The notes beneath the pieces are model-generated. The model saw nothing but the letters and a program-made list of their open reading frames with translations, was not told where the DNA came from and did no database searches. Both the position numbers and the translations under genes were made by a program. A stretch of DNA of 64,000 bases from JAVBJV01 sp031555315 (lineage in GTDB: Bacteria > Pseudomonadota > Alphaproteobacteria > Acetobacterales > Acetobacteraceae), in contig JAVBUO010000005.1 in the NCBI GenBank assembly GCA_031555315.1, positions 310,001 through 374,000 on the forward strand, read 5' to 3'. Positions 52,917 to 61,718 of this stretch are shown in pieces (the first letter of the stretch is position 1; the number at the start of each line of letters is the position of its first letter).

Positions 52917-53894
52917 ATGACCGAACCTTTGTTGACCGTGCAGAATCTCAGCGTCGAATTCCCGACGCGACGCGGCGTGCTGACTGCACTGGACGATGTG
53001 TCGTTTTCGATCGCCCCCGGCGAGGTGCTGGGCGTCGTCGGGGAATCCGGCGCCGGCAAATCACTGACCGGGGCGGCGATCATCGGCCTTCTGGAACCGC
53101 CCGGGCGCGTGGCGGCGGGGCGGATTCTGCTGTCCGGGCGGCGTATCGACAATCTTGGGCACGAGAAAATGCGCCATATCCGCGGCAAGGAGATCGGCGC
53201 GATCTTCCAGGATCCGCTGACCACGCTGAACCCGCTTTATTCCGTCGGCCGGCAACTGGTCGAGACGATGCGTACTCATCTGCGGATCAGCGAGGCCGAG
53301 GCGCGCAAGCGTGCCGTCGGCTGGCTGGAAACGGTGGGTATTCCGGCCGCTGCGCAGCGCGTGGATGCGTATCCGCATGAATTCTCGGGCGGGATGCGCC
53401 AGCGTGTGGTGATCGCGTTGGCGCTGTGTGCAGAACCGAAATTGGTGATCGCCGACGAACCGACGACCGCGCTGGATGTGTCGATCCAGGCGCAGATCAT
53501 CACACTGCTGAAAAAGTTGACGCGCGAGAAAGGCACCGCGGTGATGCTGGTGACTCACGACATGGGCGTGATCGCGGAAACGGCGGACCGGGTCGCGGTG
53601 ATGTATACGGGACGGATCGCGGAAATCGGCCCCGTGCATGATATCGTGAAGGCGCCGCTGCACTTGTACACCGCAGGGCTGATGAGCAGTATCCCGTCGC
53701 TGGACGTCAAGGTCGATCGTCTGCCGCAGATCGACGGCGCGATGCCGCGTCTGAATGCCATTCCGCCGGGATGCGCTTTCAATCCGCGTTGTTCGCGCCG
53801 GTTCGACCGCTGTGTGGCAGAACGGCCGGACCCGATGCCGGTCGCGCAATCGCAGGTGGCGTGCTGGCTGTACGGAGAGCATGCCCATGGCTGA
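52917..53894 (+). CDS. Second dipeptide-type ABC importer: ATPase, DppD type
   Basis: 325 residues from the ATG at 52917; a GTG at 52908 overlapping the previous stop (GTGA) and one at 52914 are alternatives adding three or one residues. Walker A GESGAGKSLTGAAIIG near 42, Q-loop AIFQDPLTTLNPL near 97, signature FSGGMRQRVV near 157 and Walker B LVIADEPTTALDV near 172. The C-terminal tail is CAFNPRCSRRFDRC. It hydrolyses ATP for the importer together with the next gene product. Confidence 0.94.
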   Translation: MTEPLLTVQNLSVEFPTRRGVLTALDDVSFSIAPGEVLGVVGESGAGKSLTGAAIIGLLEPPGRVAAGRILLSGRRIDNLGHEKMRHIRGKEIGAIFQDPLTTLNPLYSVGRQLVETMRTHLRISEAEARKRAVGWLETVGIPAAAQRVDAYPHEFSGGMRQRVVIALALCAEPKLVIADEPTTALDVSIQAQIITLLKKLTREKGTAVMLVTHDMGVIAETADRVAVMYTGRIAEIGPVHDIVKAPLHLYTAGLMSSIPSLDVKVDRLPQIDGAMPRLNAIPPGCAFNPRCSRRFDRCVAERPDPMPVAQSQVACWLYGEHAHG

Positions 53895-54882
53895 CATGCA
53901 GGAACCGGTGCTGCGGGTAGAGGGCACTTCGTGCCATTTCGATGTGTCGCGCCCTTGGTTACAGCGTGTTTTGTCCGGTGAGGGCAGGCGCACGCTGCGG
54001 GCCGTCGACGATGTCAGCTTCGAGATCGTGCGTGGCACCACGTTGTCGCTGGTCGGTGAATCCGGCTGCGGCAAGACGACGATGGCGCGCCTGGCGGTCG
54101 GCCTTTACGTGCCGAGCGCCGGGGAAATTCACTTCGAAGGGCAAAACCTGTCGTCCACCTGGGCCCAGCCGGCGCTGCGACGACGCATGAACATGATCTT
54201 CCAGGACCCGTATGCAAGCCTCAATCCGCGCTGGCGTGTGCGTGACATCGTGGCGGAGCCGATCCGGGTATTCGGCCTTCTGAACAGCAGGAAGGATATC
54301 ACGGATCGGGTGGGGGAATTGCTGACCCAGGTCGGCCTGTCGCCCGCCGACGGCGAGAAATTTCCGCACGAATTTTCCGGTGGGCAGCGCCAGCGTATTT
54401 CGATTGCGCGTGCGCTGTCGTCGCAGCCGGATTTTCTGGTCTGCGATGAACCGACCAGCGCCTTGGATGTGTCGGTGCAGGCGCAGATCCTGAACCTGAT
54501 GAAAGATCTGCAGCAGCGTCTGTCGCTGACCTTTCTGTTCATCAGCCACAACCTGTCCGTGGTGCGGCACATGTCGGACCAGCTGGGCGTGATGTATCTG
54601 GGGCGTATCGTCGAACGGGGCGCGGCCGAAGCGATTTTTGCCGCACCGCAACATCCTTATACGCGTATGCTGCTGGATGCGATTCCCGATCTGTCGATGA
54701 TGGGCAAGGACCGCACACCGGTGGCGGGGGAGGTTCCCAGTCCGATCAGCCCGCCGAGCGGTTGTTCATTCCATCCCCGATGCCCGCTGGCCAATGAGCG
54801 CTGCGGGTCGGAACGTCCCGAGGTATTGGCACAAAATGGCCGGCTGGTGGCGTGCCATGCGGTAGCAGAAGGGCGGGCCTGA
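53887..54882 (+). CDS. Second dipeptide-type ABC importer: ATPase, DppF type
   Basis: 331 residues from the ATG at 53887; GGAG ends 9 bases upstream, whereas for the ATG at 53881 the spacing is only 3. It overlaps the preceding gene by 8 bases. Walker A GESGCGKTTMARLAVG near 57, Q-loop MIFQDPYASLNP near 105, signature FSGGQRQRISIARAL near 162 and Walker B LVCDEPTSALDV near 180. C-terminal CSFHPRCPLANERC is the oligopeptide-type tail. Last gene of the importer; cstA begins 120 bases downstream with its own promoter-like gap. Confidence 0.94.
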   Translation: MADMQEPVLRVEGTSCHFDVSRPWLQRVLSGEGRRTLRAVDDVSFEIVRGTTLSLVGESGCGKTTMARLAVGLYVPSAGEIHFEGQNLSSTWAQPALRRRMNMIFQDPYASLNPRWRVRDIVAEPIRVFGLLNSRKDITDRVGELLTQVGLSPADGEKFPHEFSGGQRQRISIARALSSQPDFLVCDEPTSALDVSVQAQILNLMKDLQQRLSLTFLFISHNLSVVRHMSDQLGVMYLGRIVERGAAEAIFAAPQHPYTRMLLDAIPDLSMMGKDRTPVAGEVPSPISPPSGCSFHPRCPLANERCGSERPEVLAQNGRLVACHAVAEGRA

Positions 54883-55002
54883 ATAATACGATTACGGGGA
54901 AAGACAGGATCTGCACTGTTGCTGTTCCAAAATCAACGGCATGCTACTATAAAATATCCCCCTGATTCTTGAACTGAACACAAAATCTTGCAGGAGGGGG
55001 AG

Positions 55003-57072
55003 ATGGGGCGCGTAGCTTCCCATATCGGATGGATTGCCTTGGCAGTCCTCGGGGCCTTTGCACTGGGATTCATCGCCCTGAGCCAGGGCGAGACGATCAA
55101 TGCACTGTGGATCGTCGTTGCGGCTGTTTCGATCTATGTCGTTGCGTATCGCTATTACAGTCTATTCATTGCCACGAAAGTGGTTGGGCTGGACCCCACG
55201 CGCATGACGCCGGCCTGGCGGCATAACGACGGTCTCGATTACGTTCCGACAAACAGATACGTGTTGTTCGGGCATCACTTCGCGGCCATTGCCGGGGCTG
55301 GACCGCTGGTCGGGCCGGTGCTGGCGGCGCAGATGGGATATCTGCCGGGCCTGTTGTGGTTGATCGTCGGTGTGGTGCTGGCCGGTGCGGTGCAGGATTT
55401 TCTGGTCCTGTTCGTATCCACGCGCCGCGACGGGCGTTCGCTCGGTGATCTGGTCAAGATGGAGCTCGGGTTCATCCCCGGCGTGATCGCGCTGTTCGGT
55501 GCGTTCATGATCATGATCATCATCCTTGCGGTGCTGGCGCTGATCGTCGTGAAGGCCCTGACCGGCAGCCCGTGGGGGACATTCACCGTGATGGCGACGA
55601 TCCCGATCGCGCTGTTGATGGGGGTCTACACACGGTTCATCCGGCCAGGAAGGATCGGCGAGGTATCGATCATCGGGTTCATCCTGCTGATGCTGGCCAT
55701 CATCTACGGCAAGGACGTCGCCGACAGCGCCTGGGGAGCCGGCTTCAACTACAGCGGCGTGACGCTGACCTGGATCCTGATCGGCTACGGGTTCGTGGCG
55801 TCGGTGCTGCCGGTCTGGCTGCTGCTGGCGCCGCGCGATTATCTGTCGACCTTCCTGAAGATCGGCACGATCGTCGGGCTGGCGATCGGCATCGTGCTGG
55901 TGCGGCCCAATCTGGAAATGCCGGCGCTGACGCAGTTCACCGACGGTACCGGCCCGGTGTGGTCGGGTGGGTTGTTCCCGTTCCTGTTCATCACCATCGC
56001 CTGTGGCGCGGTGTCGGGCTTTCATGCGCTGATCTCGTCCGGCACGACGCCGAAGATGCTCGAGAACGAAACGCATGCCCGCTTCATCGGTTACGGCGGG
56101 ATGCTGATGGAATCGTTCGTCGGGATCATGGCGCTGGTCGCGGCGTCCGTGCTGCATCCGGGCGTCTATTTCGCGATGAACAGCCCGGCGGCGGTCATCG
56201 GCGTGGACCCGGCTCAGGTGGCGCAGGTGGTCAGCAACTGGGGTTTCGTGATCACCCCGGGTGAGCTGGAACAGATCGCCCGGGACGTGGGCGAGACGAG
56301 CATCATCTCGCGCGCCGGCGGTGCGCCGACACTGGCCGTCGGCATGGCGCACATTCTGCATCAGGTGATCAGCGGCGAGGGGATGATGGCGTTCTGGTAC
56401 CACTTCGCCATTCTGTTCGAGGCGCTGTTCATCCTGACGGCGGTGGACGCCGGCACGCGCGCCGGGCGCTTCATGCTGCAGGATCTGCTGGGCACCTTCG
56501 TGCCGGCGATGAAGCAGACCGAGTCCCTGGTCGCCAATCTGATCGCAACGGGGTTATGCGTCGCGGCCTGGGGGTATTTCCTGTATCAGGGGGTGGTCGA
56601 CCCGTTGGGCGGTATCAACACGCTCTGGCCGTTGTTCGGGATCGCCAACCAGATGCTGGCGGGTATTGCCCTGACGCTCTGTGCGGTGGTGCTGTTCAAG
56701 ATGAAACGTGCCCGCTTCGCATGGGTGGCGATCGTGCCGACCTGCTGGCTGTTGCTGTGCACACTGACGGCCGGCTGGCAGAAAGTGTTCGACACCGATC
56801 CGCGGGTCGGCTTTCTGGCGCTGGCAAACAAGTTCGCCGCGGCTCTGGACAGCAACCAGGTGCTGGCGCCAGCCAAGTCGCTCGGGGAAATGGGGCGGCT
56901 GGTGTTCAACAACCGGCTGGACGCCGGGCTGACCTTGCTCTTCATGTTCGTGGTCGTCTGTGTCGTTGTGTTCGGTGTCATTGCCGCGCTGAAGGCACGG
57001 AGAAGCAGCAGGCCGACAACGATGGAAGTTGCTTACGAGGCTCTGACGCCGAACGCGAAAGCTACGTCGTAA
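55003..57072 (+). CDS. cstA: Carbon starvation protein A family transporter (CstA/BtsT)
   Basis: 689 residues from the ATG at 55003, which has an AGGAGGGGG site 5 bases ahead. About 16-18 membrane helices. Family signatures: GHHFAAIAGAGPLVGPVLAA near 86, VFWYHFAILFEALFILTAVD-like region near 464 (FWYHFAILFEALFILTAVDA) and GTRAGRFMLQDLLG near 485. Members take up pyruvate or peptides during carbon limitation. The following YbdD and YjiA genes reproduce the conserved BtsT-YjiX-YjiA order. The promoter gap upstream contains TATAAA at 54948 but no strong -35. Confidence 0.95.
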   Translation: MGRVASHIGWIALAVLGAFALGFIALSQGETINALWIVVAAVSIYVVAYRYYSLFIATKVVGLDPTRMTPAWRHNDGLDYVPTNRYVLFGHHFAAIAGAGPLVGPVLAAQMGYLPGLLWLIVGVVLAGAVQDFLVLFVSTRRDGRSLGDLVKMELGFIPGVIALFGAFMIMIIILAVLALIVVKALTGSPWGTFTVMATIPIALLMGVYTRFIRPGRIGEVSIIGFILLMLAIIYGKDVADSAWGAGFNYSGVTLTWILIGYGFVASVLPVWLLLAPRDYLSTFLKIGTIVGLAIGIVLVRPNLEMPALTQFTDGTGPVWSGGLFPFLFITIACGAVSGFHALISSGTTPKMLENETHARFIGYGGMLMESFVGIMALVAASVLHPGVYFAMNSPAAVIGVDPAQVAQVVSNWGFVITPGELEQIARDVGETSIISRAGGAPTLAVGMAHILHQVISGEGMMAFWYHFAILFEALFILTAVDAGTRAGRFMLQDLLGTFVPAMKQTESLVANLIATGLCVAAWGYFLYQGVVDPLGGINTLWPLFGIANQMLAGIALTLCAVVLFKMKRARFAWVAIVPTCWLLLCTLTAGWQKVFDTDPRVGFLALANKFAAALDSNQVLAPAKSLGEMGRLVFNNRLDAGLTLLFMFVVVCVVVFGVIAALKARRSSRPTTMEVAYEALTPNAKATS

Positions 57073-57126
57073 CGTCGATGGCTGGCGGCGGTCGTCTGCC
57101 GCCAGCCGTTTTGCGGAGCAGAACCC

Positions 57127-57324
57127 ATGTTTCAAAACCTGGCAAAAGCAGGTCGTTATCTCGGGCAGACGGCGCGCCTGATGGTCGGGGTGCCGGATTA
57201 TGATACGTATGTTCAGCACATGCGGCTGAAGCATCCGGACAAGGCAGTCATGAACTACGCGGAATTCTTCCGCAATCGTCAGGAGGCCCGTTATGGCGGC
57301 GCCAATGGCGGACGCTGCTGCTGA
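57127..57324 (+). CDS. YbdD/YjiX family small protein
   Basis: 65 residues, normal for the family. The conserved core PDYDTYVQHMRLKHPDK and MNYAEFFRNRQEARYGG are present, ending in the typical CC pair (GGRCC). The family is always next to CstA-type transporters and is thought to be an accessory factor needed for their function. It starts 54 bases after the cstA stop and its 3' end overlaps the yjiA start by 32 bases. Confidence 0.94.
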   Translation: MFQNLAKAGRYLGQTARLMVGVPDYDTYVQHMRLKHPDKAVMNYAEFFRNRQEARYGGANGGRCC

Positions 57325-58333
57325 GATGATACCCGTTACGATTCTGACCGGTTTTCTCGGCGCCGGGAAAACCACCCTGATCAATCATCTGCTGGCCGAC
57401 AGTGCGGGCGAGAAGATCGCGATCGTCGAAAATGAGTTCGGCGCGGCCAATATTGACAGCGCGTTGCTGGCGCCACAGCCTGGGGTCGAGGTGATCGAAC
57501 TGACCAACGGTTGCATCTGCTGTAGCGTGCGTGAAGAACTGACCGATGCGCTGCACGAACTATTGGCACGGCGCGATGCGGGAGACTTGGCGTTCGACCG
57601 GCTAATTCTGGAAACCACCGGTCTCGCCGACCCTGCCCCCGTGGTGCAGACGTTCTTCGTCGATGAAAAACTGCGCGAACGGGCGATGCTCGATGCGGTC
57701 GTGACTCTGGTGGACTGCGAACACGCATGGCGGCAGCTGGACGAGAACCGCGTGGCGGTGTCGCAGGTCGGTTTTGCGGACCGCTTGGTGCTGACCAAGG
57801 CCGACCGGGTATGCGCGGTGGATAAGGACCGTCTGGTCGCGCGTTTGCGCAAAATCAACATGCGCGCAGGATTGTTGCAGGCCGATCACGGCAATCTGGA
57901 CCGTGCCGACTGGATCGATATCGCGGCATTCAATCTGAGCGATGCACTGGGCATCGACCCGGCGCTTCTGGAAGCGGGCGAGGGCGGGCATTCGTGGGAG
58001 GACGATATCCAGTCCTGGGTCTGCCGCGCCGGCGATCTGGATCTGGAGCGTATCGGTGCGTTCATGGAGAAAATGGTCGAGGCGCACGGCAACGACATGC
58101 TGCGTTACAAAGGGATATTCGCGATCGCCGGAGAACCGCGCCGCCTGATCCTTCAGGGTGTGCACAGGGTGGTCGGGTTCGATTACGGGCGTGAATGGGA
58201 AGAAGGCGAGGAACGCCGCTCGACGCTGGTTGTCATCGGGCGTGAACTGCCGTTGCAGAAACTGCGCAACGGGTTTCGCAGCACTGAGGAGAACAGGGAT
58301 GCCGTCGTTCAAACACAGATTTTACAGGATTGA
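57293..58333 (+). CDS. COG0523 GTP-binding metallochaperone (YjiA/CobW type)
   Basis: 346 residues from the ATG at 57293: an AGGAGG site ends 6 bases before it, which decides for this start over 57326. P-loop GFLGAGKTTLINHLL near 20, metal-binding CICCSVREELTDAL near 67 (CxCC), Walker B region LILETTGLADPAPVV near 104 and TKAD near 163. The C-terminal CobW_C domain ends near 335. Such GTPases deliver a metal, often zinc, to client enzymes. It overlaps the YbdD gene by 32 bases and the next small gene by 35. Confidence 0.93.
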   Translation: MAAPMADAAAEMIPVTILTGFLGAGKTTLINHLLADSAGEKIAIVENEFGAANIDSALLAPQPGVEVIELTNGCICCSVREELTDALHELLARRDAGDLAFDRLILETTGLADPAPVVQTFFVDEKLRERAMLDAVVTLVDCEHAWRQLDENRVAVSQVGFADRLVLTKADRVCAVDKDRLVARLRKINMRAGLLQADHGNLDRADWIDIAAFNLSDALGIDPALLEAGEGGHSWEDDIQSWVCRAGDLDLERIGAFMEKMVEAHGNDMLRYKGIFAIAGEPRRLILQGVHRVVGFDYGREWEEGEERRSTLVVIGRELPLQKLRNGFRSTEENRDAVVQTQILQD

Positions 58334-58700
58334 AGATTTCATCGCTCTGGTCCGGAATGGGCAGGACAGATCGGCCGGCTACGATCCGGAATTCGATTAT
58401 GCTGTCTACTGGAAAGATGGAGAGGGACCCATTTATGCCGGGACGCAGATCTATATCAGCGATCCGGTACAGGGTGACGATGACGACCGGGATATCTATC
58501 CGCAGGAAGTGATGAATCTGAGATTATCGTTCCTGTATCTGTGCGAACACTTTCAGTCTGTCGTCGATCTGGCAGTTGAACAAAAGCCCGCTGCCAGCGA
58601 TACAGAGATCATTGCCTGTCTCAACCATTTCAGGGAACACGACGATTTCCTGGATCTGTCGCGCGTGTCGTCCGCCGGGTGCCATACGCTGCTAGTATGA
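58299..58700 (+). CDS. Hypothetical protein, possibly DUF7716-like
   Basis: 133 residues from the ATG at 58299 (GAGGAG lies 10 bases upstream). The acidic, Tyr-rich sequence has FYRIEDFIALVRNG, DYAVYWKDGEGPIYAG, DDRDIYPQEV and SDTEIIACLNHFREHDDFLDL. The pattern ending in a 'LNHFREHDDFLDL' helix is reminiscent of DUF7716-type small proteins, some of which accompany toxin or immunity genes, but I cannot confirm this. No signal peptide or membrane segment. It overlaps the yjiA 3' end by 35 bases, so it is probably co-transcribed with the cstA set. Confidence 0.6.
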   Translation: MPSFKHRFYRIEDFIALVRNGQDRSAGYDPEFDYAVYWKDGEGPIYAGTQIYISDPVQGDDDDRDIYPQEVMNLRLSFLYLCEHFQSVVDLAVEQKPAASDTEIIACLNHFREHDDFLDLSRVSSAGCHTLLV

Positions 58701-58773
58701 GAACGGTGGATACGCGAACATATTGCGTTCAGCGTGAGAGGCGAGCGCCTGTGATCCGCTCACTTGAGCAGTC

Positions 58774-60474
58774 TCAATCCCCTGCTGCCATACCTTCGCG
58801 CCGCGGGTCGGCGCCGCCTTGCAGACCGTCCGGCGTGATGGCGATCACTTGCAGCCCGGAGTTCATTTCCCGCACGGCGACACGATGGCCACGTGCTTCC
58901 AGTTGCGCTTGCAGCGCGGCGGCTGCGGTGCCGGCTTCCAGTTCGACCTCGTCCGTGCTGACGACACCGACATGTGGAATGCCGGCGGCGGATTGCGGGT
59001 CCAGTCGCCAGTCGATCATACCGACCAGCGTCTGGACGACATAGCCGATGATCCGCGCACCGCCCGATGCACCGGCAATGTAGCTGAGCGAGCCTTCGGA
59101 ATCGAACACGAAGACCGGCGCCATCGAACTGCGCGGGCGCTTGCCGCCTTGCACACGGTTGGCGACCGGCCGGCCGGCGACCTCGGGCAGGAACGAGAAA
59201 TCCGTCAGCTGGTTGTTGAGGATAAATCCACGCACCATCAGTCGCGAGCCGAAGGCGTCTTCCACCGTCGTGGTCATCGCCACGGCGTTGCCGTTGGCAT
59301 CGACGATCGATATGTGGCTGGTGCCATTTTCCGGATTGTCGGGCTGCGGCGCCTGTTCCAGCCGCCGCCACGACGGATTGCCAGCGCGCGGCTGCTCGAT
59401 CGATGCATCGCGGTTGATCTGCTGGGCGCGCAGCATGAGGTAGGTGGCATCCAGCAGCCCGGCCACCGGCACAGAGGCGAATTCGGGATCGGCCACATAC
59501 AGGTTGCGGTCGGCAAACGCCAGGCGGCCGGCCTCGGCCAGGATGTGCGCTGCGTCGACGCTGCCGGAGGGCAGTTGTGAAAGATCGAAATGATCGAGGA
59601 TGCCCAGGATCTGCAACACGGCGATACCGCCGGATGACGGCGGGCCCATCGAGCAGACGCGCATGCTGTGATATGGGCCGCAGACAGGGGGGCGGCGCTG
59701 TGCCTCGTACGCGGTGAGATCGTCGATGGTCATCAGGCCGCTGTTCTCGTCGTTGCGCACCTTGGCGACGATATCGGTGGCGATCGGCCCCTGATAGAAC
59801 GCGTCGGCCCCGCCCGAGGCGATGGCGCGCAGGGTTTCGGCCAGTGCCGGGTTGCTCAGACGCGTGCCTTCGGGGATCGGGCTGCCGTCCTGGCGCAGGA
59901 AATAGTTGCGGGTCGCGGCGTCGCGGTTCAGCCGGGCGGCATCGGTGCGGATTGCGGCGGCCAGCCGCGGCGAGACGGGAAATCCCGCCACCGCAAGGCG
60001 GATCGCCGGTTCGAACAGGCGCTGCCAAGGCAAGCGGCCATAGACTTTGTGCGCGGCCTCCATGGCGCGCAACGCGCCGGGCACGCCGACCGATCGTCCG
60101 CCCAGCACAGCATCGTAGAACCGCATCGGGGTGCCGTCGGCCGCCTGGAACAGGTTCGGCTGTGCGGGGGCGGGGGCGGCTTCGCGTCCGTCCCAGGTGT
60201 CTATGGTGTTCGAGGTCGCGTCGAAATACATCAGAAAGGCGCCGCCGCCGATGCCGGACGACTGTGGTTCGACCAGTGTCAGCACCATTTGCACGGCGAT
60301 CGCGGCATCCACGGCGCTGCCGCCGGCGCGCAGGATGTCGAGCCCGGCTTCTGTTGCCAGGGGATGCGCCGTGGCGACCATCTGGCGCTCGGCATAGGTC
60401 TGGGCAAAAGCGCCCGTTCCCGCGAACAGGGGGGAAAGAACGATCAGCCAGAAACAGCAGAAAACGCGCGCCAT
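58774..60474 (-). CDS. ggt: Gamma-glutamyltransferase
   Basis: 566 residues. Signal peptide 1-24 (VFCCFWLIVLSPLFAGTGAFA), so periplasmic. GGT family motifs: MVATAHPLATEAGLDILRAG near 32, GIGGGAFLMYF near 74 and, at the processing site, NGTSHISIVD with Thr385 as the expected autocleavage and catalytic nucleophile; NAVAMTTTVEDAFGSRL follows. It cleaves glutathione and gamma-glutamyl compounds, probably supplying Cys-Gly and Glu for uptake by the importers nearby. The ATG is preceded by a weak, A-rich ribosome site. Divergent from yraN. Confidence 0.94.
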   Translation of the reverse strand: MARVFCCFWLIVLSPLFAGTGAFAQTYAERQMVATAHPLATEAGLDILRAGGSAVDAAIAVQMVLTLVEPQSSGIGGGAFLMYFDATSNTIDTWDGREAAPAPAQPNLFQAADGTPMRFYDAVLGGRSVGVPGALRAMEAAHKVYGRLPWQRLFEPAIRLAVAGFPVSPRLAAAIRTDAARLNRDAATRNYFLRQDGSPIPEGTRLSNPALAETLRAIASGGADAFYQGPIATDIVAKVRNDENSGLMTIDDLTAYEAQRRPPVCGPYHSMRVCSMGPPSSGGIAVLQILGILDHFDLSQLPSGSVDAAHILAEAGRLAFADRNLYVADPEFASVPVAGLLDATYLMLRAQQINRDASIEQPRAGNPSWRRLEQAPQPDNPENGTSHISIVDANGNAVAMTTTVEDAFGSRLMVRGFILNNQLTDFSFLPEVAGRPVANRVQGGKRPRSSMAPVFVFDSEGSLSYIAGASGGARIIGYVVQTLVGMIDWRLDPQSAAGIPHVGVVSTDEVELEAGTAAAALQAQLEARGHRVAVREMNSGLQVIAITPDGLQGGADPRREGMAAGD

Positions 60475-60565
60475 GAGTTTTTTCTTTAAAGCAGTCGATG
60501 TTCAATGAAAACAAATCGTGCGGTAGAAGATGGAGTAATTCTTAGAACAATGGCAAAAGAATGCC

Positions 60566-60961
60566 ATGACGGTTTTTTCCCGTAAGGTTGCTGTTGCGCG
60601 GGCCCGGCGCGGCGCGCGGGCGTACCGGCAGGGCGTGCAGGCCGAAAACATCGCTTGCGCGGTTCTTGAGGGTGCCGGTTGGAAGATTCTCGGCCGGCGG
60701 GTCCGCACGGCGGCCGGCGAACTGGATGTGGTGGCCGAGAAAGACGGCCTGCTGGTAGTGGCCGAGGTGAAGGCCCGTCCGAATCTGACCGATGCCGCCT
60801 ATGCGCTGGGGGCGCGTCAGCAGAAACGGATCATTGCCGCGACCGAGGCGCTGCTGGCCGAACACCCGGACTGGGGCCGTGCGGGTGTGCGGTTCGACGT
60901 GCTGCTGGTCGACGCGACGGGCGGGCTGGAGCGGATCGAGGGGGCTTTCCGCGTGGAGTAG
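60566..60961 (+). CDS. UPF0102 (YraN) family putative endonuclease
   Basis: 131 residues, normal length. The restriction-endonuclease-like fold is seen in NIACAVLEGAGWKILGRRVR near 33, then the metal-binding pattern GELDVVAEKDGLLVVAEVKAR near 60 (Asp ... Glu-x-Lys). LGARQQKRIIAATEALL near 89 is the conserved C-terminal helix. The family is a predicted Holliday-junction or DNA nuclease without established function. Single-gene unit; the AT-rich orphan gene follows 191 bases later. Confidence 0.9.
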   Translation: MTVFSRKVAVARARRGARAYRQGVQAENIACAVLEGAGWKILGRRVRTAAGELDVVAEKDGLLVVAEVKARPNLTDAAYALGARQQKRIIAATEALLAEHPDWGRAGVRFDVLLVDATGGLERIEGAFRVE

Positions 60962-61152
60962 CCGGAGACGTTTTGAGCGTTTCGCCGACAAGATCGAGCA
61001 AGAGAAGGTCCGAAAAGACTACCTGCGCCCATCGTTTCCAAAATGGCAACAGCGGAAATAGACATTGGGACAGATTATCAGATGGCAGTAATATTTCCGG
61101 TGAACTGAGAGCGACTTTACCCCAAAAGGCACCGGCAAAAATTTGATGGTCG
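60962..61152 (+). other. Intergenic debris between yraN and the immunity-like gene
   Basis: This gap falls from GC-rich to AT-rich around 61040. Short open stretches such as RFERFADKIEQEKVRKDYLR (near 60979-61038) and MATAEIDIGTDYQMAVIF (from 61043) read like protein segments but have no starts with ribosome sites and soon stop. It may be remnant DNA of an inserted gene; no promoter is clear. Confidence 0.35.
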
Positions 61153-61665
61153 ATGATGCGAAATTTAATTGGATCGAAAGAGAGTTTTGGGATCGAGTAT
61201 GAAATTCAGCCAGGAGAGCACGATGTATTTGGCAATATGAGATTGTGGATCGAGGGTAAATATATTGGCACCTTTGAGGATGAAAACATTTTATCTGTCG
61301 CCTTGGGGCATTTTGATCTCACGAGTTTGGATAAATTTGATGGATGCCAGTTTTCCAATAAGAAACCTGGCGAAATTTATGAATTGATTGAGTCGTATGC
61401 CGTCCCGGGCAGCGGTTATTGTCATTTCATGCCGGGCGAGGCTTTTGATGATTTCATCATTTACCGGTATGCCTGCAATGGTAATTTGCATTTTGTCTGG
61501 AGACTTTGTGATAGACCGTTTTTTAAACACCCCGGTTATCCGAAAGGCATTCAATCTGCAGTGGTTTCCATTGATGAGTTTCGGACGGTCGTTGCGGAAT
61601 ACAAAAAAATAATCGCCAGCGAAGAAAGCAGCCGCAATCGTGGCGCGGGCAAAAATCGGTCGTGA
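61153..61665 (+). CDS. Imm42-like orphan immunity protein
   Basis: 170 residues. MRNLIGSKESFGIEYEIQPG, MRLWIEGKYIGTFEDENIL and VVSIDEFRTVVAEYKKI give the layout of Imm42-type immunity proteins of polymorphic toxin systems: an opening 'G...SF.IEYE', an early 'WI.GK.IG' strand and a C-terminal helix. No toxin gene is adjacent. The gene is strikingly AT-rich against GC-rich neighbours, which suggests acquisition by transfer. The start is one of two adjacent ATGs without a ribosome site. Family assignment is by eye only. Confidence 0.55.
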   Translation: MMRNLIGSKESFGIEYEIQPGEHDVFGNMRLWIEGKYIGTFEDENILSVALGHFDLTSLDKFDGCQFSNKKPGEIYELIESYAVPGSGYCHFMPGEAFDDFIIYRYACNGNLHFVWRLCDRPFFKHPGYPKGIQSAVVSIDEFRTVVAEYKKIIASEESSRNRGAGKNRS

Positions 61666-61718
61666 AGGCGTTTTTCTAAGGGCCACCCAAACGGCTTAAT
61701 TGCGAAATTATGGCCGTC

